Below are positions 1 to 8,805 of a DNA stretch of 64,000 nucleotides, piece by piece. The notes below the pieces were generated by a model. The model saw nothing but the letters and a program-made list of their open reading frames with translations. It did no database searches and was not told the DNA's origin. Within the stretch, counting starts at the first letter, position 1. Each line of letters starts with the position of its first letter. The position numbers and the translations under genes were made by a program. Source of the DNA: Massilia aurea (GTDB lineage: Bacteria > Pseudomonadota > Gammaproteobacteria > Burkholderiales > Burkholderiaceae_D); assembly GCF_014200505.1 (NCBI RefSeq), contig NZ_JACHBX010000001.1, positions 1,674,001 to 1,738,000 on the forward strand, in the 5' to 3' direction.

Positions 1-2457
1 GTAGTCGATGTCCGCCCACGCGCCCGCCGCGCCGGTCGCAAACAAGCCGACCTGTGCGCCCACCCAACGCCCCATCGCCGCATCGAATGGCTCGCCCAGC
101 GGCGTGAACATAATCCCATCCTGGCTGTACGAGAACGCCACGCGTGCGCCATGCGTCACCTGCGCGCGCAGCAGCACCTTGTAGCCGGCCAGCGCTGGCC
201 CCAGCGTGTCGCCGCACTCGCCAGCCGCCTCACAGCGCGCAGCCACCATGCGTGGCTTGCCGTCGACGCGGCGCAGTCCGAACCACTGGCTCGACAGTCC
301 CAATATGCCCAGCCCAACCTGATCGCCATCGCGCCCCGCGCGCAGTTCCACACTGGCCGTCAAGCCAAAGGCCGGTGACGGGAATTTCTGCGTCAGCACC
401 GACGCCAGCGTGCGCAGCGGCGCTGCTGGCTGCGCGAACAGGCGCAGCATGCCGGGACGGGCGTCGAGCGCATACCAGCCGGGTTGCGGGTTGGCTGTCC
501 ATTGCCACTGGCGGCCCAGCACAGCGCCATTGAATTCGTCGCTCGTCGCCGGCTCGCGGCGGGCAAACACGCCCGGCACCGGCTTGACATACTCGCTGAC
601 CGGCTGGCCCACGCCCGGCGTGGCGGACGGTTCACCGATCAGCGGCCAGTCATCGTTCCAGCGCAGCGGCTGCAGATGCACGACGCGGCCGTAGGCGCGC
701 AGGTCCTGAAAGTGAAAGAACCAGTCCCCGCCCTGCGGGGTCGTGACCCAGGCGCCCTGGTGCGGGCCGTTGATGCCCGTTGCGCCCTGCGCCATCACGA
801 TCCGGTCTTCGTAGGGTCCCTCAATGCGACGCGAGCGGAACACCGATTGCCAGCCTTGTTCAACCCCGCCAGCCGGCGCGAACACGTAATACCAGCCATT
901 GCGCTTGTACAGCTTCGGCCCTTCGAGGGTCCGGTAGCCCGGCAGGCGGTTGCCATCGATGATCACCCGGCCTTCGTCCAGCAGACTGCGTCCGTCGGGC
1001 GCCATGCGGCGCAGGGTCAGCACATTGTTGATGCCGGCGCGGCTCTTGGCCCACGCATGGATCAGCCAGGCCTGGCCATCGTCATCCCACAGCGGGGCCG
1101 GATCGATGATGCCCTTGCCCGGCAACAGCAGGTACGGCGCACTCCACGGGCCGGCAAAGTCGGAGGCCGTGGTGACGTAGATGCCGTGGTCCGGGTCGGG
1201 ATAAAAGATCCAGAAGCGCCCATCGTGATGGCGCAGGCTGGGCGCCCACACGCCCTTGCCGGGCTGGGGCGCGGCGAATGCGGCCGATGGCGTGAGTTGT
1301 GGCAACGCGTGGCCCACCAGCTCCCAGTTCACCATGTCGCTTGACGCGAGCAGCGGCAGGCCCGGCGCGTTGGCGAAGCTCGATGACACCATGTAGTAGC
1401 GCTCACCGACGCGGATCGCATCGGGGTCGGAATAATCGGCGTGCAGGATCGGGTTGCGATAGCGGCCGTTGCCGAGATCCGGCGACCACGGCGCGCGTGC
1501 GGGCACTGGGCCGAGCGTCTTGCGCAAGAAGCGGTCCATCGCATCGACGGTCGTCGCCAGCCAGGGATCGAACAGCCAGAAGGAATGCGGCGCGCCGTCC
1601 AGCGCCACGGTATCGGTGGGGATACCGTGGCTGGCCAGCGTGGCCGCCAGCGCTTCGCGTCCACTCGAAAAGCGCGGCGCGGCGCCGACGATGAATTGCA
1701 CCGGCGGGCTGTCCTTGCCGGCATGGGTCAGCGGCGAGGCGTCGCGCCAGAGTGCGCTCTGCTCGGCATAGCGCCCGCCAAACCAGGCGCCTGCTGCCGA
1801 CGGGCGCTTGGCCGGGTCGTCCTCGAAGCGCAGCGCCAGTTCGGACGTGAAATCGGACAGGCCGTCGATGTTGATCACGGCCCGCACCGCATCCGGCCGG
1901 GTCATGCCCACCAGCGCCGCGATCTGGCCGCCGGCCGAGCCGCCCGCGATGGCGACGCGCGCCGGGTCCAGGCTCAGGCCGGACGCCTGCGCGCGCAGCC
2001 AGTCCAGCGCGTCCTTGACGTCATCGATTGCCGCCGGATAGCGCGCCTGGCCCGATAGCCGGTAGCTGACGGTGGCCGCCGCATAACCGCGCGCAGCCAG
2101 GCGCGCGGCCAGCGGCGCCATGTTCGAACGCTCGCCGCTGGCCCAGCCACCGCCATGCACGAGCACCACCAGCGGCGCCGGAGTGTCGCCCGCTGCCGGC
2201 AGATACAGGTCCAGTGCAAGGGGGAGCTCTCCCCTGCGTGCGTAAACGATGTCCTTGCGCACCTGCACCGGCGCCGGTGCGTCGGCGCTGGCAATCCGGA
2301 TGAACGGGTAGTCGCGTACCAGCTTGTTATAGGTGGTGGCGGCGTCGTAACGTGCCTGCGCCGTTGCCGGCGCCGACGCCATGAACGCGAGCGTGCCCAG
2401 CGCAAGGCAGGCCAGCACGATGCGTTTGCACGCTGTGCCTTTCGCAGCCCCGGCCAT
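1..2457 (-). CDS. Secreted alpha/beta-hydrolase esterase fused to GH43 glycosidase (3' end outside window)
   Basis: I translated this frame by hand from ATG at 2457; it stays open for 819 codons to base 1, so the last residues are missing. A hydrophobic leader (about residues 11-34) suggests export. An alpha/beta-hydrolase domain follows, with oxyanion motif HGGGW at 101-105, nucleophile motif GGSAGG around S174 and a likely catalytic His in APHSFW. From about residue 310 a GH43 domain begins (NPILHADYSDPD, then a VWAPSLRHHDGRFWIFY-type blade). The C-terminus starts with FNGAVLGRQWQW and resembles the concanavalin-like C-terminal domain of GH43 xylosidases. It starts 3 nt after the garD stop, so it is probably cotranscribed. 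Family knowledge suggests a deacetylase plus arabinosidase/xylosidase acting on pectin side chains; the substrate is inferred. Confidence 0.85.
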   Translation of the reverse strand, partial: MAGAAKGTACKRIVLACLALGTLAFMASAPATAQARYDAATTYNKLVRDYPFIRIASADAPAPVQVRKDIVYARRGELPLALDLYLPAAGDTPAPLVVLVHGGGWASGERSNMAPLAARLAARGYAAATVSYRLSGQARYPAAIDDVKDALDWLRAQASGLSLDPARVAIAGGSAGGQIAALVGMTRPDAVRAVINIDGLSDFTSELALRFEDDPAKRPSAAGAWFGGRYAEQSALWRDASPLTHAGKDSPPVQFIVGAAPRFSSGREALAATLASHGIPTDTVALDGAPHSFWLFDPWLATTVDAMDRFLRKTLGPVPARAPWSPDLGNGRYRNPILHADYSDPDAIRVGERYYMVSSSFANAPGLPLLASSDMVNWELVGHALPQLTPSAAFAAPQPGKGVWAPSLRHHDGRFWIFYPDPDHGIYVTTASDFAGPWSAPYLLLPGKGIIDPAPLWDDDGQAWLIHAWAKSRAGINNVLTLRRMAPDGRSLLDEGRVIIDGNRLPGYRTLEGPKLYKRNGWYYVFAPAGGVEQGWQSVFRSRRIEGPYEDRIVMAQGATGINGPHQGAWVTTPQGGDWFFHFQDLRAYGRVVHLQPLRWNDDWPLIGEPSATPGVGQPVSEYVKPVPGVFARREPATSDEFNGAVLGRQWQWTANPQPGWYALDARPGMLRLFAQPAAPLRTLASVLTQKFPSPAFGLTASVELRAGRDGDQVGLGILGLSSQWFGLRRVDGKPRMVAARCEAAGECGDTLGPALAGYKVLLRAQVTHGARVAFSYSQDGIMFTPLGEPFDAAMGRWVGAQVGLFATGAAGAWADIDY

Positions 2458-2460
2458 CGG

Positions 2461-4002
2461 TCAGGTCACGGGTGCAGGATTGAACAGCGCCAGCGAGTTG
2501 TGCAGCTTCCAGTGCTCGGCCCAGGTCTTGCGGCCGCTCGCCACATCCAGGATCAGCCGGAAGAGTTGCCAGCCGACGTCCTCGATGCTCGCTTCGCCGC
2601 TGGCGATCGTGCCGGCATCCAGGTCCATCAGGTCATGCCAGCGGCGCGCCAGCTCGGTGCGGGTGGCAACCTTGATGACCGGGACCGCGGCCAGGCCGTA
2701 CGGGGTGCCGCGCCCGGTGGTGAAGATGTGCACGTTCATCCCGGCGGCCATCTGCAGCGTGCCGCAGATGAAGTCGCTGGCCGGGGTTGCTGCGTAGATC
2801 AGGCCCTTCTGCGTCAGTTTGTCACCCGGCGAGAGCACGCCGGTAATCGCCGTGCTGCCCGACTTGACGATCGAGCCCATCGCCTTTTCGACGATGTTCG
2901 ACAGTCCACCCTTCTTGTTGCCGGGCGTCGTGTTGGCGCTGCGATCGACACTGCCGCGCACCAGGTAATCGTCGTACCACTGCATCTCACGCACCATGGC
3001 CGCCGCTACTTCCGGCGTCGCGGCGCGCGCGGTCAGCTGGTCGATGCCGTCACGCACCTCGGTCACTTCGGAAAACATCACGGTGCCGCCGGCGCGCACC
3101 AGCAGATCGGTCGCGTAGCCCACGGCCGGATTGGCCGTCACGCCCGAAAACGCATCGCTGCCGCCGCACTGCACGCCGACCACCAGGTCGGACGCCGGGC
3201 AGGTTTCGCGGCGGCGCGCGTTCAGTTCCGCCAGGTGCTGTTCGGCGGTGACCATCAGCGCGTCGATCATCGACATGAAGCCCACATGCTGCCGGTCCTG
3301 CAGCGTGACCACCGACGGCGCGCCATTGCCGATCGGGATCGAGCCAGCCGGGAACAGGCGCGCCGGCGGCAGCTTTTCGCAGCCGAGGCTCACCACCATC
3401 ACGTTGTCGCCGAAATTCGGATTCTTCGAGAGGTTGCGGATGGTCCGGATCGGAATGTCGGCGCCGGGCGCATCGATCGCCACCCCGCAGCCATACACGT
3501 GCTCGAGCGAGACCACGTCCTCGACGTTCGGATAGCGCGGCAGCAGTTCATCCCGGATGCGCCGCACGGCGTACTCGATCACGCCCGAGACGCACTGCAC
3601 GGTGCTGGTGATGGCCAGCAGGTTGCGGGTGCCGACCGAACCATCCTTGTTGCGGTAGCCCTCGAACGTGTACCCGTCCAGCAGCGGGCCGGCCGCGATG
3701 GCGTGGGTGCCCACCGGCAGATCGTCGAGCGAGCGCGCCGCCGGCATGCGCAGCACGCGCTCCGATACCCAGCTGCCGCGTGCAATCGCACCGCTCGCGT
3801 AGCCGATCGTCACGCCATAGCGGATCACCGGTTCGCCGTCGGCCAGGTCGCTCAGCGCGACCTTGTGGCCCTGGGGAACGCCTTCGAGCAGCACCAGCCC
3901 GCCGGGCAGCACGGTGCCGGCGGGCAGGCCGCCATCGTTGACGACGATGGCAACATTGTCGCCTGGCTGCATGCGGATCGTGCGCGGAAGGTCGTGGTTC
4001 AT
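2461..4002 (-). CDS. garD: Galactarate dehydratase
   Basis: GarD (UxaA/GarD family) dehydrates galactarate to 5-dehydro-4-deoxy-D-glucarate in the cytoplasm. The 513-aa product matches E. coli GarD as I remember it along its length: [12 protein letters not shown] near the N-terminus, [15 protein letters not shown] and GSVGTRNLL segments, [27 protein letters not shown], and the ending LFNPAPVT. The frame is open further upstream, but the family start is ATG at 4002; the extra 46 codons would run through the operator region. Upstream palindromes tie it to the udh/GH105/receptor genes, which fits a galacturonate oxidation pathway (Udh then GarD). The next enzymes (5-keto-4-deoxyglucarate dehydratase, ketoglutarate semialdehyde dehydrogenase) are not in the window. 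Confidence 0.95.
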   Translation of the reverse strand: MNHDLPRTIRMQPGDNVAIVVNDGGLPAGTVLPGGLVLLEGVPQGHKVALSDLADGEPVIRYGVTIGYASGAIARGSWVSERVLRMPAARSLDDLPVGTHAIAAGPLLDGYTFEGYRNKDGSVGTRNLLAITSTVQCVSGVIEYAVRRIRDELLPRYPNVEDVVSLEHVYGCGVAIDAPGADIPIRTIRNLSKNPNFGDNVMVVSLGCEKLPPARLFPAGSIPIGNGAPSVVTLQDRQHVGFMSMIDALMVTAEQHLAELNARRRETCPASDLVVGVQCGGSDAFSGVTANPAVGYATDLLVRAGGTVMFSEVTEVRDGIDQLTARAATPEVAAAMVREMQWYDDYLVRGSVDRSANTTPGNKKGGLSNIVEKAMGSIVKSGSTAITGVLSPGDKLTQKGLIYAATPASDFICGTLQMAAGMNVHIFTTGRGTPYGLAAVPVIKVATRTELARRWHDLMDLDAGTIASGEASIEDVGWQLFRLILDVASGRKTWAEHWKLHNSLALFNPAPVT

Positions 4003-4045
4003 GTGTCGTGTCTGCCTGACGGCTGAAGTTGGGAGGATCGTTTTA

Positions 4046-4080
4046 AGTATGCCATAAAACGTTCCAATGCGGCTAGTCCA
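4046..4080 (-). promoter_or_regulatory. Conserved garD promoter/leader element
   Basis: Read on the minus strand this contains TGGACTAGCC followed by TATGGCATACT. Both words recur in front of udh (18491-18525) with the same 25-bp offset, and each lies 20 bp from the neighbouring palindrome in both places. TGGACT with TATGGC 18 nt later could be a weak -35/-10 pair, or the second word (a GTATGGCATAC-like inverted repeat) could be another protein site. The function is inferred from conservation only. Confidence 0.5.
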
Positions 4081-4087
4081 CATCTTC

Positions 4088-4124
4088 ATTTTGGCCGGAC
4101 CAAATATGAATGGCCTGACCAAAT
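4088..4124. promoter_or_regulatory. Paired palindromic operators upstream of garD
   Basis: Two copies of a TTGGYCNGACCAA-type palindrome: core 4091-4103 (TTGGCCGGACCAA) and core 4110-4122 (ATGGCCTGACCAA). Their centres are 19 bp apart, the same spacing as the pair at 18535-18567. The TGGTNNNACCA-like geometry resembles GntR/FadR-subfamily operators, which commonly control hexuronate genes. The regulator itself is not in this window. Confidence 0.65.
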
Positions 4125-4321
4125 CGACACAAAAACGCAACGCTGGGCCAGCGTCGTTGACGCGCCATGCTACCGGACGAGCGGTTGAACAATCGAGGGG
4201 ATTACAGGAGTAACAGCGATGGGTGCGGCCTGCGCAGACCGGAAATCAGGCAGGATATTGGAGGGGGTATGGCCTGATACCGCGGCCGAGACATCGTTTG
4301 CCTGGCGACGAAGCAGGCACC

Positions 4322-4348
4322 GGGGGCGCTGCACGCAGCAGCGTCCCC
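4322..4348 (-). terminator. GC-rich hairpin downstream of chemoreceptor
   Basis: An 11-bp stem (GGGGGCGCTGC against GCAGCGTCCCC, one G-T pair) with a 5-nt loop lies 13 nt past the chemoreceptor stop at 4362. There is no U-tract, so it may only stabilise the 3' end. Confidence 0.4.
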
Positions 4349-4361
4349 AGTGCCGACAGCA

Positions 4362-5939
4362 TCAGTGATGCGCCAGCGTCAACGGCGCGGGACGGCCGTT
4401 GCCCAGCGCCGTCAGCGCTTGCGTGTGGTCCAGCTTGAACACCGCCAGGGCTTCCGACAATTGCGCGGTCTGGTCCGTCAGCGATGTGGCCGCCGCCGAC
4501 GCTTCCTCGACCAGTGCCGAGTTCTGCTGCGTCATCTGGTCCATGTCGCTGATTGCCAGGCCGATCTGCTCGATGCCTTCGCTCTGGCGCTGACCAGCGT
4601 CGCTGATGTCGCCCATGATCGTCTGCACACGGCGCACAGCGGCCACAATCTGTTCCATCGTGCTGCCTGCCTGGTCCACCAGCGCGCTGCCGGCGTCGAC
4701 CTTGGAGACCGAGTCGCCAATCAGCTCCTTGATTTCCTTGGCGGCGGTGGCGCTGCGCTGCGCCAGGTTGCGTACTTCAGAGGCCACGACCGCGAAACCG
4801 CGGCCCTGCTCGCCTGCACGCGCCGCCTCGACGGCCGCATTCAGCGCCAGGATATTGGTCTGGAACGCGATGCCATCGATCACCGAAATGATCTCGACGA
4901 TTTTGGTGGCCGACGTATTGATGGCGCTCATCGTCAACACGACGTTGCCCACTACCTCACCACCGCGCGTGGCGATGTCGCTGGCCGTCACCACCAGGTC
5001 TTTCGCCTGGTTGGCGTTGGCGGCATTGGTACGCACGGTGTCAGTCAAGGCTTCCATCGCACGGGTCGTGTTTTCCAGGCGACCGGCCTGCAGCTCGGTG
5101 CGGCTGGCCAGGTCGGCGTTGCCGCTCGCGATATCGCCACTGGCCGACGCGATCGTATCGGCCGACGTCTTGATGCCGGCCACCATATTGGCCAGGCGAT
5201 CACGCATGTCGGACAGCGCAGCCAGCAGGCTGCTGTTGTCGCCCGGCTCGATGCGGATGGCCATCGACAGGTTGCCGTCGGCAACCATGCGGGCGATGTC
5301 GCGCGCATATTCGGGTTCGCCACCCAGTTGCTGCCAGATCGTGCGCACCATGAACCAGGACACCCCGATCAGCACGGCAATCACGATCAGGCCGGTGACG
5401 ATGGTGACCGTCACGACATTCGTCACGCTGGTTTCGCTGCGCGTGATGCCGGCCTTGAATTGCTGCTGCGCTTGTTCATTGACCTTGGCGACGTCGGTAT
5501 TGAGTGTCGCGAGCGTCGACTGCATGCGCGTCACGACCGCCTGCGGATCGCCCTGCTCCATCTCGAGCATGATCTTGGCCGCCGAAACGGCCGGTGCATA
5601 ATACTGTTCGAATTCTTTGCTGAGGCGCTCGCCGGTTGGCCCCATGCCGTCGATCTTGCCGAAGCTGGCCAGCTTGGCCCGCACCTTGTTGGCTTGTTCG
5701 CCCACCTGCGTCAGGCGCGCCTTGTCGCCTTCGCTGACGGCGTCACGCAGGCCATTGGTGACCGACTCGATGTCGCCCGCCAGTTCCTTGCTGATGTCGA
5801 GCGCCGGGTAATCCACGCTTTCAGTCGTGTGGATCGACGTGAGTGCCTTGTTGGCGATGCCGGCACTAACGGCGACACCGAGGGTAAAAATGATGGCCGA
5901 AATGATCGGCAGTGCCCAGATCCTGCGTTTGATACTCAT
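4362..5939 (-). CDS. Methyl-accepting chemotaxis protein
   Basis: A 525-aa chemoreceptor. An N-terminal membrane segment (about residues 8-28) is followed by a periplasmic four-helix-bundle-like sensor region, a second membrane segment near 190-210 ([17 protein letters not shown]), a HAMP domain with the LGGEPEYA signature, and a cytoplasmic signalling domain. The hairpin tip is canonical ([20 protein letters not shown]). The start is taken at ATG 5939, preceded by AGGAG, rather than the 11-codon upstream extension. It is the last gene of a minus-strand run with a PstS-like protein and a porin (gap 57 nt). That arrangement suggests it senses a ligand captured or passed by those two, which is inference. 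Confidence 0.9.
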   Translation of the reverse strand: MSIKRRIWALPIISAIIFTLGVAVSAGIANKALTSIHTTESVDYPALDISKELAGDIESVTNGLRDAVSEGDKARLTQVGEQANKVRAKLASFGKIDGMGPTGERLSKEFEQYYAPAVSAAKIMLEMEQGDPQAVVTRMQSTLATLNTDVAKVNEQAQQQFKAGITRSETSVTNVVTVTIVTGLIVIAVLIGVSWFMVRTIWQQLGGEPEYARDIARMVADGNLSMAIRIEPGDNSSLLAALSDMRDRLANMVAGIKTSADTIASASGDIASGNADLASRTELQAGRLENTTRAMEALTDTVRTNAANANQAKDLVVTASDIATRGGEVVGNVVLTMSAINTSATKIVEIISVIDGIAFQTNILALNAAVEAARAGEQGRGFAVVASEVRNLAQRSATAAKEIKELIGDSVSKVDAGSALVDQAGSTMEQIVAAVRRVQTIMGDISDAGQRQSEGIEQIGLAISDMDQMTQQNSALVEEASAAATSLTDQTAQLSEALAVFKLDHTQALTALGNGRPAPLTLAHH

Positions 5940-5996
5940 GCTGCCTGCTCCTGAAGTCAAAACCCGCCGCACGCGCGGCGGGGTACCGATAAATGA

Positions 5997-6404
5997 TCAG
6001 GAACCGGAATAGACCACTTTGACCGACGCGTCGACCGCGCTCTTGTCGATATAGCCGATCGCTTTCGGGTCGGCTGCAACGGCTTTCTTGACGCCGGCGT
6101 TGTCGCCGACTTCCTTCGGCATCGTGGCCTTGCCGGTAAACACCAGCTTCGACCACAGGGCCTTGATCTGCGACGGATCCTTGTCCGTGACCTTCTTGTA
6201 GAACTCGGCGCGCGCCGGCGCGTTTTCTGCCTGGTCGACCGGCGTCATGGCGGTCGATTTACCCAGGAAGAACTGGGACACCTGGTCCTTGGTCAGCGAC
6301 GATTCGGCGGCTTTCGCATTGACGACGACGACGACTTCGGCAGCGGCTGGCAGTGCGAGCAACAGGACGCTCAGGGTCACGCTTGCTTTGAACAATTGAT
6401 TCAT
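5997..6404 (-). CDS. Small PstS-like periplasmic substrate-binding protein (single lobe)
   Basis: A 135-aa exported protein: signal peptide with the hydrophobic stretch ASVTLSVLLLALPAAAE, then a domain resembling part of phosphate-type binding proteins (LTKDQVSQFFLGKS, FYKKVTDKDPSQIKALWSKLVFTG spread over two motifs, and KAIGYIDKSA). Full PstS proteins are over 300 residues, so only about one lobe is present. There are no permease or ATPase genes next to it. It lies 10 nt downstream of a porin gene and upstream of a chemoreceptor, so a sensing rather than transport role is possible. The start is ATG 6404; an in-frame upstream start would overlap the porin end. Confidence 0.8.
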   Translation of the reverse strand: MNQLFKASVTLSVLLLALPAAAEVVVVVNAKAAESSLTKDQVSQFFLGKSTAMTPVDQAENAPARAEFYKKVTDKDPSQIKALWSKLVFTGKATMPKEVGDNAGVKKAVAADPKAIGYIDKSAVDASVKVVYSGS

Positions 6405-6414
6405 TGGTAAATCC

Positions 6415-7653
6415 TTAGAACACGAAGTCAAGCGCAACGGCGCCGACGGTCACCGGGCCCTTGAAGCCAGGCTGGACGTTGATGAACTGGCCGTTGCCTT
6501 GTGGCTTGATACGATCGACCTGGACCTTCAGCGCGGCCGAGGTCGTGAAGTCCCAGCGCACACCGATGCTGTCGGTGGTCTGGCTCGTGCCATCGATGGC
6601 CGTGGTCAGCGTGTTCATCAGGCCCGACAGCGCTGCCAGCGTTGGCGCGCACACGAACGAGGCACCTGCCGGGCAGTTCGCAGGAATGGTGTTGGTCACA
6701 CCCTTCGAAATGATCTTGGCGCGGGTGTAGTACGGCAGGAACTTGCCGACGCGGTAGCCGCCCATCACGTAAAACGACTTGGACGAACCCAGGAACGAAT
6801 CCGGCATCTTGCGCTTGGCGTACTCGGTCAGCACGACGATATTGTTCCAGTCCATGGACAGGCCAGCGGACGTGAACGTGTACTTGCGGTCCTTGGTGTT
6901 GAGCAGCACGCCCATGTCCGCCACTTGCGGGACATTGAATGCGGCAGCGGTATTGTTGAACGTGATCACGGCGGCGTCCAGTTGCGCGCTCTCCGACGAC
7001 AGCTTGGTGCCGCTACGGCCCACGCGCACGATGAACGGGCCATGCTCGGCCGTCAGGTTCAGCGCGTACTGGTCGCGAGATTTGGCGGTAGGGCCGCCCG
7101 AGGTCTTGAATTCGCTGCGGCCATAAGCGGCCGTTGCCGTGACAGTCGTGTCGGCGTACTGCTGCTGCCAGGTGATGTCGGCACCGTCGATGTTATTAAG
7201 CGGCATCTGCGAATACAGTTCCTGCGGCGGACGCAGGAAGGTGTTGGCGTAGCCGACGTTGCGATATTCCGAAATCATGAAGGCCGGCATGGCCATGCGG
7301 CCAACGCGGATGCTCAGGTCATCCGACAGCTTGGCCTTGACGAAGGCCCACGACAGTTCGGCGCCGTAGCTGTCTTCGCCATCCTTGCGCACCAGGCCCT
7401 GGCCGGTGACCGACAACCACGAGTTGACGGTGTAGTCGGCCTGCAGGCCGAGATTCGAATCGACGCCAGTGCGTGGATCCTTCTTGACACCCGACGACTG
7501 GTTCGAACGGCCGAACTCGGCCTGATCGGTGTCGGAGAAAGTGAGAGCGCCGGTGCCGAAACCGCTGATACGAACGGCGTTACTATCCTGAGCAAAGGCA
7601 GATGCGACGGCGAATGGCAAAGCGAGTGCCACCACGATGTTACGTGTTTTCAT
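6415..7653 (-). CDS. Outer-membrane porin-like protein
   Basis: A 412-aa predicted barrel protein with a clear signal peptide (MKTRNIVVALALPFAVASAFAQ) and a C-terminal aromatic residue (VALDFVF) typical of BAM substrates. Alternating hydrophobic strands run throughout (for example LSIRVGRMAMPAFMISEYR, WNNIVVLTEYAKR). ATG 7653 is used because it has AGGAA upstream and begins the signal peptide. It is first in the porin / PstS-like / chemoreceptor run. The substrate cannot be read from sequence. Confidence 0.85.
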   Translation of the reverse strand: MKTRNIVVALALPFAVASAFAQDSNAVRISGFGTGALTFSDTDQAEFGRSNQSSGVKKDPRTGVDSNLGLQADYTVNSWLSVTGQGLVRKDGEDSYGAELSWAFVKAKLSDDLSIRVGRMAMPAFMISEYRNVGYANTFLRPPQELYSQMPLNNIDGADITWQQQYADTTVTATAAYGRSEFKTSGGPTAKSRDQYALNLTAEHGPFIVRVGRSGTKLSSESAQLDAAVITFNNTAAAFNVPQVADMGVLLNTKDRKYTFTSAGLSMDWNNIVVLTEYAKRKMPDSFLGSSKSFYVMGGYRVGKFLPYYTRAKIISKGVTNTIPANCPAGASFVCAPTLAALSGLMNTLTTAIDGTSQTTDSIGVRWDFTTSAALKVQVDRIKPQGNGQFINVQPGFKGPVTVGAVALDFVF

Positions 7654-8097
7654 AAATTCCTGGGGATTACGGTGAAGTAGTTTATTGAATGCAAAGACGG
7701 CGACATGGCCTGCGCCGCATCGCATTTGCTGAGGCAATTGTATCCATCTGGAAACTGTTGCCGCAACGAAAATTCACGAAAAGTCACTTTTTCTGTTCAA
7801 TATGTGTGATTTTGTTGTGAACTTCTAACGCATTATTGCAATTAAACTACTTTGGTATTTACACCAAGTAGGTGCCCCAGCGCATCTGCAGCATGGATAA
7901 GACGCCATGCGTATCTATAGCATCCAGGTCTGCGCCCCCGCGTACTGACTGTCTGTCAGCAGGTTGTTCTGTCACCAGTGACGAGACCTATGTCGATCCT
8001 GTCTGCGCGCCCTCTTCTTCGCAGGCGACAGGAAATGAATCGCCCACCGGTTCATTGATGACTGGCTAACCAACACAAAAATTTGTTGGAATGATAC
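7654..8097. other. Intergenic region upstream of the porin operon
   Basis: A 444-nt stretch without a convincing gene. The half next to the porin is AT-rich, as expected of a promoter region. It contains the inverted repeat TTGGT-N6-ACCAA at 7852-7867, which could be an operator. The far end holds the 3' hairpin of the four-gene cluster (8070-8089). Nothing else was recognised. Confidence 0.5.
8070..8089 (-). terminator. Weak terminator-like hairpin after the four-paralogue cluster
   Basis: On the minus strand CCAACA pairs with TGTTGG across an 8-nt AT-rich loop, 8 nt after the stop of the last paralogue. The stem is short and only TT follows, so confidence is low. Confidence 0.35.
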
Positions 8098-8793
8098 TCA
8101 GTAATAGTAGACGCCCATTGGCAATTCTGGTTTGCCATTCTTTATCATGACGCTGGTGGACTTGGCAAGATTGATATTTTCCGGAGAATCCAGGCCAAGC
8201 GCTGAACCAGCTTGCGTCATTTGACAGGCGAAGCCCATCAAATCGTTCCAACTCATACCGACGGTGATCACTAAGGAAAGCACCGCCGTTGACGATGCGC
8301 ACAAAAGGTAAAACCAGAATGTCATCTTTGGAACGGTGAACAGATAGCTTGACAAAATAAATATTGCCAATACGAATAATAGGGAATTCCTTAAAAGATA
8401 TTTGCGCTGCGCTGAGGTCCCTCGTTCGCAATGTGGCTGCATCCAGATCATTCGATCTGCCGGAGATGTCACCGCCACCGCATCGAATACACCGTCAAGC
8501 ATGGAACCGATAACCTTCACATGATCGCCATTCTTGAACGTGGTTTTCCAGAAGCTGCCCTGGATGGGCTGGCTTCCGATCGTCATCGTGAATGCCTCGA
8601 CTGGATCGCCAGAATCACTGGCTGCTTGCGCACTGCTCACTGCGCCGGGAGCACCGACCGCCGCTTGCAATACCGACACGATGCCTGCCGTCTGAGCAGT
8701 TTGATCGGCGTTCGCCAGATAGTTAACATCGTCATCAAACACGATCAAGTTTTCGACAACACCTTCAACGATTTCATAGTGACTATTTAACAT
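8098..8793 (-). CDS. Tandem paralogue 1 (last in cluster): putative T6SS-associated membrane protein
   Basis: A 231-aa protein with no catalytic motif I recognise. Residues 1-128 are soluble and include SFWKTTFKNGD (80-90) and WMQPHCERG (117-125). Two membrane segments follow at about 134-152 and 158-178, then a cytoplasmic-looking tail ending in KPELPMGVYYY. From memory, proteins of about this size with the GD...V...PHC.RG pattern and two helices carry the label putative type VI secretion system effector in Burkholderiales; this was not checked. No T6SS structural, VgrG or PAAR gene lies in the window. Residues 1-128 are nearly the same as in paralogue 2, while the membrane half is much more divergent. 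An immunity role is equally possible. Confidence 0.75.
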   Translation of the reverse strand: MLNSHYEIVEGVVENLIVFDDDVNYLANADQTAQTAGIVSVLQAAVGAPGAVSSAQAASDSGDPVEAFTMTIGSQPIQGSFWKTTFKNGDHVKVIGSMLDGVFDAVAVTSPADRMIWMQPHCERGTSAQRKYLLRNSLLFVLAIFILSSYLFTVPKMTFWFYLLCASSTAVLSLVITVGMSWNDLMGFACQMTQAGSALGLDSPENINLAKSTSVMIKNGKPELPMGVYYY

Positions 8794-8805
8794 TAGGCAG
8801 ACTCA

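Larger units (their letters stand above)
4003..4361. other. Intergenic region between garD and the upstream chemoreceptor
   Basis: A 359-nt stretch without a convincing gene. It holds the garD leader and control region (conserved element 4046-4080, palindromes 4088-4124) and a GC-rich hairpin at 4322-4348 after the chemoreceptor stop. A 49-codon reading frame with a good ribosome-binding site starts at 4219 on the plus strand, but it runs into the chemoreceptor 3' end and is not believed. Confidence 0.6.

Noticed and set aside
2155..4026. Long plus-strand frame opposite garD
   Set aside because: Antisense shadow of high-GC coding DNA; His/Arg/Ala-rich with no motif, while garD on the minus strand is unmistakable.
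4219..4368. A 49-codon plus-strand frame with AGGAG before its ATG
   Set aside because: It runs into the 3' end of the chemoreceptor on the other strand, has Arg/Gln-rich nonsense composition and overlaps the terminator-like hairpin.
7852..7867. TTGGT-N6-ACCAA repeat upstream of the porin as another pectin operator
   Set aside because: Spacer is 6 bp and the GACC/GGTC core is absent, so it does not fit the shared operator.
8066..8431. 121-codon minus-strand frame overlapping paralogue 1
   Set aside because: Out of frame with the conserved family sequence, and it crosses the hairpin after the array.
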